Source of the DNA: Clostridium gallinarum
GTDB lineage: Bacteria > Bacillota > Clostridia > Clostridiales > Clostridiaceae
Direction: 5' to 3'
DNA length: 64,000 nt
NCBI RefSeq assembly: GCF_014836325.1
Contig: NZ_JACSQZ010000003.1
Coordinates: 39,468-103,467, forward strand
In this document: one piece after another, positions 36,801-45,708 of the stretch
How the letters are laid out: each line of letters opens with the position of its first letter
Numbering within the stretch: position 1 is the first letter of the stretch
Position numbers and translations under genes: made by a program
Notes under the pieces: generated by a model
What the model was told of the DNA's origin: nothing
What the model saw: only the letters and a program-made list of their open reading frames with translations
The model's database searches: none

Positions 36801-39056
36801 TCTTCCATAAGAAAGCATACCTGTTACATTATCATACGTTTCTCTATTTTCTCCTGATATAACCTCATATTCTGCTTTAAATGATACATCTTCGTAAACT
36901 GCTTCATATGGATTAACTCTTCCTGCACCTATTTGATGAACACTATAGTCACTACCATCTTCTTTATTAATCTTTTCTGATGTATTCATCAATGCTGCTT
37001 TTACATCCTCTGGGGTATACTCTGGATTAGCTTGAAGAATTAAAGCTGCTATACCAGCTACATGAGGTGTTGCCATTGAAGTTCCGCTCATTCTTTCATA
37101 AGCTACATTATAATTATCCTCATCTTCATTTTTATCATTTATATATTCTGGAACTGTTGAAAATACTTGTGACCCTGGTGCTATAACATCTGGTCTTATT
37201 TCATAAGTTCTCTTAACTGGACCTACAGAACTAAAATCAGTTAATTTATCACCTTCAACGATAATACTATCTAAAGGATTTAATTTAATCTTTTTATCTA
37301 AATTTTCTTTTAAAGCTTGTCCACTTTCTAGTGATAAAGCTAAAGTATTTAAATTTGTGCTTTCCCCAATATACGGCATAGTAGAGCCTGTAACATTATT
37401 TACTATAATTGCAAAGGCAGCACCAGCATCTTTTGCATTTTGTAATTTTTCAACAAATGTCAATGTTCCTCTATCAATTAAAGCAACCTTACCTGTTACA
37501 TCTACTTCAGCGAATTCTTCTTCACTTCCTAAACCACAATAAACTAATTCATAATCTTCATTTTCAAAATTTGAAAATGGAATCTCTAAATTTTTAACCA
37601 TAACTTGTGAATTTATTTCTAAGCCTTCTAAAGATATTTTGTAAGTATCAACTTCATAATCTACAGAACTTGCTCCTACACTAATTGGTAATTGAGCAGT
37701 TCCTGGAGCTGAAGAGGTTCCTGCATTTGGTCCTGAATTACCATTTGCAATTACTGTTACAACTCCTGCTAAAGTTGAATTATTAACAGCTGTAACCATA
37801 GGACTAAATGGATCTGTAGTACCTGAATCACCAAGTGACATATTTATTACATCCATTCCATCATTAACAGCTTTTTCAATACCTGCTATTATTCCTGAAG
37901 TTGCACCTGAACCCCTTGGCCCTAAAACTCTATATCCATAAAGTTCAACATTTGGAGCAACACCAAGAACTGCATTATCAGTTCCAGTATTTGCTGCTTG
38001 ACCAGCTATAGTTCCTGAAACATGAGTACCATGAGATGTATAATATGCATTTCCATAATAATCAAACTCTTCTTCTCCACTTTCTTTCCAATCACTATAA
38101 GTTGTTTCCATAGGATCTGCATCATTATCTATAAAATCCCAACCTTTAACAGAATTAATATCTTTATTATTAGCATCAACATCCTTTGCTTTAACTCCTC
38201 TATATGCATCAATTAAATCTGGATGATTATAATCTATACCAGTATCTAATACCCCAACCTTAACTCCATCACCTTTTATTCCCTCTTCATGCAAATCATC
38301 AATATCTAAAAATGGTACTGAATCCATCATAAAAGGTTCTATTCCGTTTAATACTACTTGTTCTACATTTTCACTCTTTTCTTCTAAATCTTTAATATTA
38401 TCTTCTTCAGATTTATTTATTTCTTCAACTTCATTTACTATTTTTTCTTCATTTACTAATATATCTGTTTCATTTTTTAATTCATTTTCCTCTGTTATAG
38501 ATTCATTATTTTCAACTTCATTAGAAATATTATTAGTTTCATTATCTACATTTTCTTCATCTAAAGTTGCTATACTAACTTCATAATCTTTATGAATTTT
38601 CTTAACAACATCACACTTTGTTAAAGATTCTAATTCACTAGATTTTATACTCATTGCTACACCATTAAAAACAGTATAATACTCTTCTTTTATTTCTATT
38701 GGTGTATCACTATAAGTTTGTGGCATATTCCCTAAAAAAGTTTCAAATACTCTGTGATCCCTTTCTACCTTTGATTCAGATAAACTAAATAATGATGTTT
38801 CATTTTCTACTGCTAATGGTTCACTTACAAATTCTACAATAACTGAAATAACTTCATCAGATTCTAAATTTATATCTTTGGAAATTTTTGAATTACCACT
38901 TGATTCCTCAATTAAATTTCCATTCCTTATGCTACTTAATAATTTTGCATATTGTGAATCATTTCTTGAATTCACTTTTGCATAGCTTAAAGAATTAGAC
39001 CCTAAACTTACAACTAAAGCTATCCCTATTATTCCTCTCAGCTTATTTTTTTTCAT
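33849..39056 (-). CDS. Cell-wall-anchored subtilisin-like protease with dockerin and LPxTG
   Basis: A 1735-residue secreted protein. Order: signal peptide (1-27); I9-type propeptide (about 50-165); acidic insert (about 170-240); S8 catalytic domain with Asp in VGVLDTGIDYNHPD (near 268), His in SHGTHVSGTIAG (near 344) and Ser in SGTSMATPHVAG (near 658); a protease-associated insert between the last two; Fn3-like and beta-sandwich domains; a type I dockerin at about 1400-1470 with two calcium loops (DVNEDGAIDILD and DLTQDGVVNYND); an Ig-like domain; an Asn/Pro/Gly/Asp-rich wall-spanning stretch; and the sortase motif LPQTG with a hydrophobic and KKKK tail. It resembles lactocepin/C5a-peptidase-type proteases. 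Expressed alone, after an AGGGGG ribosome site. Confidence 0.93.
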   Translation of the reverse strand: MKKNKLRGIIGIALVVSLGSNSLSYAKVNSRNDSQYAKLLSSIRNGNLIEESSGNSKISKDINLESDEVISVIVEFVSEPLAVENETSLFSLSESKVERDHRVFETFLGNMPQTYSDTPIEIKEEYYTVFNGVAMSIKSSELESLTKCDVVKKIHKDYEVSIATLDEENVDNETNNISNEVENNESITEENELKNETDILVNEEKIVNEVEEINKSEEDNIKDLEEKSENVEQVVLNGIEPFMMDSVPFLDIDDLHEEGIKGDGVKVGVLDTGIDYNHPDLIDAYRGVKAKDVDANNKDINSVKGWDFIDNDADPMETTYSDWKESGEEEFDYYGNAYYTSHGTHVSGTIAGQAANTGTDNAVLGVAPNVELYGYRVLGPRGSGATSGIIAGIEKAVNDGMDVINMSLGDSGTTDPFSPMVTAVNNSTLAGVVTVIANGNSGPNAGTSSAPGTAQLPISVGASSVDYEVDTYKISLEGLEINSQVMVKNLEIPFSNFENEDYELVYCGLGSEEEFAEVDVTGKVALIDRGTLTFVEKLQNAKDAGAAFAIIVNNVTGSTMPYIGESTNLNTLALSLESGQALKENLDKKIKLNPLDSIIVEGDKLTDFSSVGPVKRTYEIRPDVIAPGSQVFSTVPEYINDKNEDEDNYNVAYERMSGTSMATPHVAGIAALILQANPEYTPEDVKAALMNTSEKINKEDGSDYSVHQIGAGRVNPYEAVYEDVSFKAEYEVISGENRETYDNVTGMLSYGRVYKSEDKSNDVKKIIPVTVSNNSTETKSYDVSVHYSNSDRALSAEENNVNLNIVDTITVAPGSSKSFDAEIILPGTASNGTYEGYIFFEDTDSNEDYQMPFSVTLSIEGFSILDYPSMYEGRSKGISAFSTSALFNKSEYTYFTGSDVTVSMAVSEPVSVIHTFIKDKDTKEYIGHAGSQDGSWIVEDVESLVPNIMQGGLVSKIVNGNVTGEKSAVENGIYDLEVVVETYEGKTFSKTISMAVINDTNSDELTFNFNEGIIEVTDDLYSSEVWYDGEEHEGIWIRANVFNEYVDKMKEDYGLDYLKQEELNGLYANGYYPDGERIGMDVMSKEDGDVLIAGVERSDLEDGFFKVKLEYANVATVTDMPHNFIFVNKDTQYLSLDTNLERVTENDNLVASISLNNANNVTEGTFIVENYGNANLSLESITATNELKALLSENKEGVNISFKEIPADDERQLFEISFKLNGESIIGLNDNIKLFDVNYKVNKLDGLEEDLIDDEQFRYINLRGISGEFKNSNGDLVDVQVGTMDKNLLIESTERTLIYGTTRTYARGMKDAKVYAIDPDGNKYEPTYFKFDKMLEGGHMFAFNDLPIIEGDYKVVLETPGGFDSIVDVPGSRLNKENNRIGNIFAITSYSFTSSTPLQSKLGDVNEDGAIDILDAIEVGKLYVPTIFDTDIISSEYSENLSERVAADLTQDGVVNYNDMSAVIENYLMKDYLNEDAKEPQEVYDGNDIYDILEQCGYFDEQPDLNVTLEADKYELKAGETLNITATPPTEEVEFEYEFSVRGENDDEWTVIQERSGNKSTSWIPEEAGSYAVKVRIFYDPISYIWQDNKIVTVNQKDIVEPGEPVNPGGGDNNNNGNTPQNPGDGDDNSNNNNGNDSENNGNDQQNPENPDNEDDSDDVSNNDNGENNDNNPQNPDDNNGNNTGNPPTTEKPDDSKEITDKNNLPQTGGNNSIITLVFGLVSTIGGVIVSKKKK

Positions 39057-39296
39057 TAACTTTTACCCCCTAATTTTTTTGCTTATTGCATTAATTAATA
39101 TATATTTTTAATATTTTTCTTTTGTAGATATGTAAATATTATTTTAATAACTACTATCAATTAAATAATATATCGCAGATTATTTTGATTGTTTTTACTT
39201 TATTTACATATATTTACTTATGGTTTATTATACTATTGCTCATTTTTTTGTCAATTGCTTTTTTATTATATTTATTTTGATTAAGTCTAATAAAAA

Positions 39297-39332
39297 TAGC
39301 CCTAGGCAATTTTTATTAATGCCTAAGGCTAT
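39297..39332 (-). terminator. Isolated strong hairpin in the 39057-39759 gap
   Basis: ATAGCCCTAGGCA pairs with TGCCTAAGGCTAT except one mismatch. It follows the small remnant frame 39342-39401 on the minus strand and is followed by TTTTTATTA. It looks like a terminator whose gene has decayed. Confidence 0.6.
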
Positions 39333-39341
39333 AAATATCTA

Positions 39342-39401
39342 CTATTTATTAAAAACTGTATCTAATTTACCTGCAAATATCCAATAGAATGGGATTGTCA
39401 T
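39342..39401 (-). pseudogene. Possible 3' remnant of a membrane-protein gene
   Basis: A 19-codon frame MTIPFYWIFAGKLDTVFNK ends 10 bp before a strong terminator and has no ribosome site. Upstream in frame there is a stop after four codons. It reads like the last residues of a larger membrane protein. The parent family is not recognised. The rest of 39057-39759 shows only A+T-rich sequence and a small TACGGT/ACCGTA hairpin near 39631. Confidence 0.25.
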
Positions 39402-39759
39402 AAAATCTTAAATATATGTTGACAATAAACTTAAACAACAATTCTCTAAAATATCTAAAAGTATCTTATTTCAAGGCATTCTAGGAACAAAATCCCACTA
39501 TGATGATACAGCCTTTTATCACTATATATCAGATTATATATAATACGATTAGAATTAAGTCACATAAAAAAATTCCGTTGCTTATGATACTTCTTATTGT
39601 AACTACTCCAAATTATTTTTTTATTTGTGGTACGGTTCACAGTACCGTAAGTAAAAAATTAGAATTCCTCATATGCAATATAATTAAAAGAAGTTTAAAT
39701 TCATGTTTTAAATATATTTCTATAAAAAATAAGTAGTAACATCACTTAGATTCTACTAC

Positions 39760-40323
39760 TTATTCTAAATTAATATTTAGCCATTTTGGTATTTTTCTAT
39801 CTTTCCATATTAGCTTACCATTTTTCAAATATATAACTTCTTTCAATACATCTGTATTATCAAATATATTTACTTCATCACATATTATAATTACATTATT
39901 CAAATTATTTAAGGAATCATAATATCTTCTTTCTATATCCTTATCTGGTATCCCATGTCCACCTTTACTTACTCTAATTCTCACTCTTTCCTTTGCAATG
40001 TTAGGATTCTCTACACCTACATAATTCATAACTATATAAAAACCATTTTCTTTTGCAAACTTTATATTTCTTATTATGCTTTTTCCTGATAAAGTAGTTT
40101 CTTGGTTGAATGATATGCCCTCTAAAATATAGTGCTTTATTAATTTAACCGCTTCTCTTGCACATTTCATTTGAAGAGTATTATCTTTCCAAGAACCAAT
40201 TCTAGCTACCATCTCATCAGTATTTATTCTTTTTTCTTCTTTATTTTCATTATAATAAATAGATTTATATATAGAAGTTTTTCCCGCACCATTAACTCCA
40301 GCGAAAATTGTATATGTTCGCAT
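39760..40323 (-). CDS. Zeta-toxin-like P-loop kinase
   Basis: A 187-residue protein with Walker A GVNGAGKTS at residues 9-17, an Asp in the RINTDEM segment where zeta toxins position their sugar substrate, and a basic pair ERVRIRVSKGGHG in the lid region. It matches the short chromosomal zeta-toxin group (COG4185-like). Zeta toxins phosphorylate UDP-N-acetylglucosamine; whether this one does is not shown. A 54-codon gene ends 1 bp upstream, the usual antitoxin-toxin arrangement. The ATG follows AGGGGAATAAT. Confidence 0.75.
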   Translation of the reverse strand: MRTYTIFAGVNGAGKTSIYKSIYYNENKEEKRINTDEMVARIGSWKDNTLQMKCAREAVKLIKHYILEGISFNQETTLSGKSIIRNIKFAKENGFYIVMNYVGVENPNIAKERVRIRVSKGGHGIPDKDIERRYYDSLNNLNNVIIICDEVNIFDNTDVLKEVIYLKNGKLIWKDRKIPKWLNINLE

Positions 40324-40324
40324 A

Positions 40325-40489
40325 TTATTCCCCTATTATTTTGGCTTGCTCTTTTTGTAGCACTAAATTTGATAAGGTCATATAAAAATCTTGCTCTTCT
40401 TTTGTCTTTGCCTTTTTAAATAAATCCTTCAATTGGCTATAAGAATAATTAATAAAAATATCATATAAATTATTATCTTTATTTTCCAT
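40325..40489 (-). CDS. Small partner (probable antitoxin) of the zeta-like kinase
   Basis: 54 residues, MENKDNNLYDIFINYSYSQL then KDLFKKAKTKEEQDFYMTLS and a short Glu/Lys tail. Helical and charged, with AGGAGG 7-8 nt before the ATG. One base separates its stop codon from the kinase start. By position it should be the antitoxin, but I see no convincing similarity to the classical epsilon protein. That part is inference from context. Confidence 0.6.
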   Translation of the reverse strand: MENKDNNLYDIFINYSYSQLKDLFKKAKTKEEQDFYMTLSNLVLQKEQAKIIGE

Positions 40490-40637
40490 ATCAAACTCCT
40501 CCTAATGAAATCCCATTTATTCATTATTATATCCCAAACATAGAAAATAATAAACTTAATATCCTTTTATTTTGGTTCTCCATAGCTATGCTATTATTTA
40601 CTTTTACTTCAAAATAATTATGTTGCATTTACTATCT

Positions 40638-41129
40638 TTAAATTTCACTTAATTTTATTATTTCCTTTTCAGTTAATCTATAAACTGTCCATTCATCCAT
40701 TGGAACTGCTCCTAATGATTTATAAAACTTAATTGATGGTTCATTCCAATCAAGGCATGACCATTCTATTCTCTTACATCCCTCTTCTTTAGCTTTTCTA
40801 GCTAAAAATTTAAATATTTCACTTCCAAAGCCATTTCCTCTATATTCTTTTTTTATAAATATATCTTCTATATATATTCCACTTCTACCTATGAAAGTTG
40901 AAAAATTATAGAAATATATACAATAACCAATTTCTTTATTATCTACTTCTAATATAAGTGCATTAGCTCTATTGTTTTTAAATATTGATTCCATTAATGT
41001 TTCTTCAGTTGCTATAACTTGATCTGACATCTTTTCATACTCTGCTATTTCCTTTATAAGGCTTAATAATGTGCTTACATCTTCTTCCTTAGCATTTCTT
41101 ATAACTAAATTATTTTTATTTTCTCTCAT
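40638..41129 (-). CDS. GNAT-family N-acetyltransferase (diamine acetyltransferase-like)
   Basis: A 163-residue acetyl-CoA-dependent transferase. Motif A is IFIKKEYRGNGFGSEIFKFL with the pyrophosphate loop RGNGFG. Motif B includes IKFYKSLGAVPM with the usual Tyr. The overall pattern resembles spermidine/diamine acetyltransferases, but the substrate cannot be assigned. It lies beside a second, more divergent GNAT gene on the same strand, 45 bp apart. Confidence 0.85.
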   Translation of the reverse strand: MRENKNNLVIRNAKEEDVSTLLSLIKEIAEYEKMSDQVIATEETLMESIFKNNRANALILEVDNKEIGYCIYFYNFSTFIGRSGIYIEDIFIKKEYRGNGFGSEIFKFLARKAKEEGCKRIEWSCLDWNEPSIKFYKSLGAVPMDEWTVYRLTEKEIIKLSEI

Positions 41130-41174
41130 ATCTTCATTCCCTCTCTTTATCTTATAAATTTATTTATATAATGA

Positions 41175-41639
41175 TTATGCAATTTCTCTAACCATTGCTA
41201 AATCACATCTTTCACATACTTCTTCTTCAAATTCTTCAAAACCATATTTTTTATATAACTTTACTGCTTTATACAAAACAGAATTAGTTTGAAGTGTTAT
41301 TTTTTTATAATTTAAACTAATTGCTAGCTTTAATGAATTCTCAAGCATTATATTTCCTAGCCCCAAACCTTGGAATTCTTTTTTTAGATACATTTTTCTA
41401 AGCTCGCAAGTTTCCTCATCTATTCTATATATTCCATAACTTCCTATTATCTCACCTTTAAATTCTATAACTTCAAAGTCCCCATTATTTTCAGTATAGT
41501 ATTTAGGTATATCTGTTATATCTAGATCTTCATCATTTGGATTTAAATTTAATCCATATAAATTAAGTACTTCTTGCACTAACTTTAATACTTTTTCTTC
41601 ATCTCCTACTACAGCTTTTCTTACAATTAAATCCTTCAT
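41175..41639 (-). CDS. GNAT-family N-acetyltransferase
   Basis: A 154-residue protein. Motif A is MYLKKEFQGLGLGNIMLENS with loop QGLGLG, and the late segment YKAVKLYKKYGFEEFEEEVC is typical of the family. The ending CERCDLAM is unusual in having a Cys pair. Substrate unknown. It is preceded by a GGGGG ribosome site and by the terminator of the ABC operon, so it starts a separate unit with the next GNAT gene. Confidence 0.85.
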   Translation of the reverse strand: MKDLIVRKAVVGDEEKVLKLVQEVLNLYGLNLNPNDEDLDITDIPKYYTENNGDFEVIEFKGEIIGSYGIYRIDEETCELRKMYLKKEFQGLGLGNIMLENSLKLAISLNYKKITLQTNSVLYKAVKLYKKYGFEEFEEEVCERCDLAMVREIA

Positions 41640-41668
41640 AAAGTAGCCCCCTTATTTTTGTGTAAAAT

Positions 41669-41698
41669 AATAGACTTCTATAAATATAGAAATCTATT
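41669..41698 (-). terminator. Terminator of the ABC/GntR/YhfC operon
   Basis: AATAGACTTCTATA pairs with TATAGAAATCTATT with one mismatch, about 30 bp after the yhfC-like stop codon. Confidence 0.7.
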
Positions 41699-41728
41699 AT
41701 TTATAATTATAACTATTATTTACTAATA

Positions 41729-42541
41729 TTATAAATAATTTTCCAAATCATTGCTAGTTTTATAAGATTTTTTTACTATCTTATTAAATATAACTAATGC
41801 AAGTATTACAGCTAATCCCATAATTAATAATTCTAATAAAAGGATATTGGTTATAACTCCAGCTTGATAAAGAGCTGCTGGAAAATTTATTGCTGCATGT
41901 ATTATCACAGCTAAAAAATAATAAATATACTTTTTTTCTTTTACTGCATATAAAACTAAAACTGATAAAGAAATATGAACAATTATAGCTGTAATTCTTT
42001 CAAATCCAGGGGCTAACCAATAAAAAGCACTACTATTTATATAGTGATTATATGTTGCATCTATTACATCTTTTGAGACCTTAGCTCCTTCCATTAAGGT
42101 TTGAAAACCACCCTTATTTATTAGAATTGCATATATAATAGAATTCAAGCTTGCTATACCACCAATTAGCATAGCTTCTATACCACCATGTCCTAACCCA
42201 TATGCTATTCCAGTTAAATTATCATTTTCTTTTATTAAATATTTAAAAGCTATTAATCTTGCTGTTTCTTCAAAAATTCCTGCCATTAACCCTCCATAAA
42301 GCATATAAGCTAATGGATTATTTAATAAAAAATTAGATGTTCCTTTATTAAAGCTTAAAAAATAGCTATGAATAGGTGCTTCTAAAATTTGTACAGCAAC
42401 AAAGAAAACTATCATCCCAATAAAAAATACTTTTAACTTTACCTTATACTTTTTCTTAAGATAAATGATTCCACCAATTGGTAAGAATATGTTTACAATC
42501 AAGCTAATCACCATAAAAAATATTGATAAATTACTAACCAT
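41729..42541 (-). CDS. YhfC-family intramembrane metalloprotease-like protein
   Basis: A 270-residue protein with seven or eight membrane segments. The conserved glutamate pair sits in GIFEETARLIAF and the conserved His/Gly in GLGHGGIEAMLIGG, as in YhfC proteins related to the CPBP/PrsW-type intramembrane proteases. Last gene of a five-gene operon with an ABC transporter and a GntR regulator. A role in bacteriocin handling, signalling or membrane-protein processing is inference. Confidence 0.8.
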   Translation of the reverse strand: MVSNLSIFFMVISLIVNIFLPIGGIIYLKKKYKVKLKVFFIGMIVFFVAVQILEAPIHSYFLSFNKGTSNFLLNNPLAYMLYGGLMAGIFEETARLIAFKYLIKENDNLTGIAYGLGHGGIEAMLIGGIASLNSIIYAILINKGGFQTLMEGAKVSKDVIDATYNHYINSSAFYWLAPGFERITAIIVHISLSVLVLYAVKEKKYIYYFLAVIIHAAINFPAALYQAGVITNILLLELLIMGLAVILALVIFNKIVKKSYKTSNDLENYL

Positions 42542-42572
42542 TTTACTTCCCCCTTAAATACATTTTTCTAAT

Positions 42573-43703
42573 TTAAATTCCACTTATAATAAAATATATA
42601 ATCATTCCTATAAGAAATATAAATGTTACTAGCAAAAATATTAATCCAATAGGATTTCCTAAATTAACTTCCCATCCTATACCTATTCTCTTTTCAACAA
42701 ATAAGCTTGGATCATTTTTATTATAATAAAAACTTCCTAATATCCAATTTTTATCGTCATCTCTATATATTTCTTTTTGTTCTTTATTAAATTTTATATT
42801 TTTACCACCTTGACCTATCTTAAAGCCTATAATTAAGAAAAGAATTATAGTTATTATTAATATCGGCAAAGCTACACTATATATTAAATTAATATCCCAA
42901 GAATAAAGAGTACAAAATTGTATAAAAGAAAACATTAGTACTATTTCTAAAGTAATTATAAATAGCATTATTGAATTAACTTTTTTGAATACTTTTCTTT
43001 GCTTTTTAATTTCCTCTAAAGTTCCACTATTAATATCAACCTTACCATTTATAGCAAATCTATTTGTTAAAGCTAAAAGAAATATCATTACACTTTGCAT
43101 TAAAACTGGAAACATAACTAAATAAAAGAATCCTTTAAATCCTTCTTTATTTATAAAATTATCAGCAATTCCTTCTGCATTATAATGAATAGGAAAAGGA
43201 TTTGGAACATTATTATAATTAATTAAAGTAACTATAACTGTTATTAAAGGGATAACTAATAAAAACATATAATTTCTTGTTTTTATTACAACATCATCTT
43301 CTTTTATTTTAGGCTTTCTTATGGTTGTATCTACAAATACAACATTTTTTCCTAAACTTCTCCATCCTTTTTCTTCCTTAAGCTTTAATGTCTTCTTCCA
43401 ATAAATAATTATTGGTATATTCGTAACTATAATTAAAGCTAATATTAATACAAGATAAACCCATATCTTGGAGCTTAAAAATACAAGTAAATTTATTATA
43501 ATAATTAAAGGTAAAATAAATATTAAATAATTCTTCTTATATTGTTTTTCTAAGCAAATTATATCTTTATCTTTTTCATACTCCTTCGGAACTCTAACTC
43601 CAAAAATAATCCCATTATTAGAAAACATATTAACAAAAAGAGTTGAAATAACTAATATTATACTTACAAAAACACTACTTCCTACAATAATTATCTTCTC
43701 CAT
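42573..43703 (-). CDS. DUF1648/DUF5808 membrane protein
   Basis: A 376-residue membrane protein with about eight segments. The periplasmic-type motif PNPFPIHYNAEGIADNFINK near residue 167 marks a DUF1648 domain, found also in SdpI-type immunity proteins. The segment WILGSFYYNKNDPSLFVEKR near residue 319 marks DUF5808. It lies between the GntR gene and the YhfC-like gene, 10 and 31 bp away, so it is cotranscribed. An immunity-like or stress role is suggested by DUF1648 relatives, not shown. Confidence 0.8.
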   Translation of the reverse strand: MEKIIIVGSSVFVSIILVISTLFVNMFSNNGIIFGVRVPKEYEKDKDIICLEKQYKKNYLIFILPLIIIINLLVFLSSKIWVYLVLILALIIVTNIPIIIYWKKTLKLKEEKGWRSLGKNVVFVDTTIRKPKIKEDDVVIKTRNYMFLLVIPLITVIVTLINYNNVPNPFPIHYNAEGIADNFINKEGFKGFFYLVMFPVLMQSVMIFLLALTNRFAINGKVDINSGTLEEIKKQRKVFKKVNSIMLFIITLEIVLMFSFIQFCTLYSWDINLIYSVALPILIITIILFLIIGFKIGQGGKNIKFNKEQKEIYRDDDKNWILGSFYYNKNDPSLFVEKRIGIGWEVNLGNPIGLIFLLVTFIFLIGMIIYFIISGI

Positions 43704-43713
43704 TAACTATCAC

Positions 43714-44094
43714 CTACCTTTTATCAAAATCTAAAAATACTTTATCTATATAAGCCTTAATTTCTTCTTTACTTAATCCTCTATTAAAACACTCTGCCAT
43801 ATAGTAGTATAGATTTTCATTTAAATTATCTTTAAACTTATCCATAGATTGCTCTAAATTTAATGATACTATTGCTCCTTTTCTTCTATCAATTTTTATA
43901 TATCCTTCATCCTTTAATAAAGTATATGCCTTATTAACAGTATGCATGTTAACTCCTATATCTTCCGCTAATGCCCTAACTGATGGCAACTCTTCTTCTC
44001 TTTCAATTTCACCTTTTGCAATTCCTTCAATGACTTGATTTTTTATTTGGATATAAATCGGAACTTCCGAATCAAAATCTATTCTTAAAATCAT
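43714..44094 (-). CDS. GntR-family regulator, YtrA type
   Basis: A 126-residue repressor of the short YtrA subgroup. A winged helix at residues 10-75 includes LPSVRALAEDIGVNMHTVNK and the wing GYIKIDRRKGAIVS. A short helical dimerisation tail of about 50 residues follows, instead of a ligand-binding domain. YtrA-type regulators usually control the ABC operon that contains them. Here the gene is third rather than first. The palindrome on the operon promoter (46436-46456) is the likely operator. Confidence 0.88.
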   Translation of the reverse strand: MILRIDFDSEVPIYIQIKNQVIEGIAKGEIEREEELPSVRALAEDIGVNMHTVNKAYTLLKDEGYIKIDRRKGAIVSLNLEQSMDKFKDNLNENLYYYMAECFNRGLSKEEIKAYIDKVFLDFDKR

Positions 44095-44109
44095 TAAATC
44101 ACCTCTTTT

Positions 44110-45708
44110 TTAAAGTTTATTAAATAATCTTACACAGCTAGTATTTAAAATAATACTTAATACTATTAATATTATTACTTCATATATTACTATTCCTATT
44201 AGAAAAATAGTTAAATTCACTATATTCCCATATATAAATATAACTACAGGGATAGCTATAAGCCCTACTCCTACAATCATTTGTATTAAAACACTTGCAC
44301 TTTGCTTTACTACTGCTGTTTCTGATACCCAATTTAAATTAGGGAAATATAAATTAACTATTAATCCTAAAATAGGAACTATAAATGAATAAATAATTGA
44401 TATTAAAAGAAGCCAACTAAACTGACTTAACAATAAATTCAATGAAATAGAAAATATAATATCTGCAATTATAACACTTGGTAAAATCAATATTAAATTC
44501 ATTATTATCTTAGCTTTAAAAATCTCTATTGGATTAATTGGACTTGATTTTAATACCCATAAATTCTTTCCTTCCATCGAAATAGATGAATTTGTTGTGC
44601 AAGATAGTGTTAAAATTCCACATACAACTACTATAATAAACACAGGAATTATTTCTTTTATAATATCTACTTCAATAATACTTAAAATAACTTTTTCTCC
44701 TAAGAATATAGTAGCTACTGCCATTCCTATAAGCATTATTGGTCCAAATATAGTATTTACTACGTATATAGGTGATGCAAAATATCTTTTTATTTCTTTT
44801 TTAACTAATGCAGCTAACTGTGAAGAACTTTTCATCTCTTTCACTTTATAATTAGCTTTTTTATAACTTTCTTGAAGCTTGGCACTTATTTTATTAAAGC
44901 TCTTACTAAAAATAATTATAAAGACTGAAAAAACTAATAAAGAATATACTATAAATAATAAAATATATAAAAAATTATTATTAGTTAGGCCTTTTACCGC
45001 TAAAATTGCAGGAGGATAAATCTTTAAAATGCCTTCACTTATAGATTTACTATTTATAATTAAATCTTGTAACAAATCTCCTGATTTGAATGATAAGAAA
45101 AATATAAAAAACGCAATTCCTAAAGTTCCTAAAATAATAAATAAGTTTTTATGTCTAACTCTTGATGAAATATAACTTATTCCAAATGCAAATATAGATG
45201 CTATTACTATAGGTACAAGAGGTAATACTAAAAATACTAGTAATAAATTTATAAAAAATATAAAAGATATTGATGTATATTTATAATAAATTATTGCTGA
45301 TGGTAATAAGGTAAATAAGGAAAAGAAATAATTTATAAAAAGTAGATACATCATTTTAGAAATTAATATATCACTTTTTTTAATAGGTAAACTAGCTAGT
45401 AAATCATAATCCTTAAAAGAAAATAATATTCCCTGTGCTTTATAAATCGAAGTAAAAAGTATCATTGCTGTACTAGCCATAAATCCCATAACTAAAAGTA
45501 TTTCTAATAATCCTAACTGCTCTAATCCCATAGCTAAGAACTTAAAATATACGATTAATGTGCTTACCAGTGCAATTATAGAAAACCCAATTGTTGCTGT
45601 AAGAAAAATAGCTTTATTTCTTTCTATTTTTGATTTTTCCTTAGTAAATTTATTAATTCCACTAGAATTAATAAAAGTAATTTTTAAAAGACTTACTAAA
45701 TTATTCAT
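44110..45708 (-). CDS. ABC-2-type exporter permease, large
   Basis: A 532-residue protein with about 12 membrane segments and cytosolic N-terminus, of the putative ABC exporter group that pairs with a single ATPase. It overlaps the ATPase gene by 8 bp, so subunit production is coupled. A Gln/Lys-rich cytosolic loop lies between residues 275 and 310 (SFNKISAKLQESYKKANYKV). The transported substrate is unknown. Confidence 0.8.
   Translation of the reverse strand: MNNLVSLLKITFINSSGINKFTKEKSKIERNKAIFLTATIGFSIIALVSTLIVYFKFLAMGLEQLGLLEILLVMGFMASTAMILFTSIYKAQGILFSFKDYDLLASLPIKKSDILISKMMYLLFINYFFSLFTLLPSAIIYYKYTSISFIFFINLLLVFLVLPLVPIVIASIFAFGISYISSRVRHKNLFIILGTLGIAFFIFFLSFKSGDLLQDLIINSKSISEGILKIYPPAILAVKGLTNNNFLYILLFIVYSLLVFSVFIIIFSKSFNKISAKLQESYKKANYKVKEMKSSSQLAALVKKEIKRYFASPIYVVNTIFGPIMLIGMAVATIFLGEKVILSIIEVDIIKEIIPVFIIVVVCGILTLSCTTNSSISMEGKNLWVLKSSPINPIEIFKAKIIMNLILILPSVIIADIIFSISLNLLLSQFSWLLLISIIYSFIVPILGLIVNLYFPNLNWVSETAVVKQSASVLIQMIVGVGLIAIPVVIFIYGNIVNLTIFLIGIVIYEVIILIVLSIILNTSCVRLFNKL

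Noticed and set aside
39500..39736. 78-codon plus-strand frame
   Set aside because: No ribosome site, A+T-driven composition and no recognisable domain; treated as chance.
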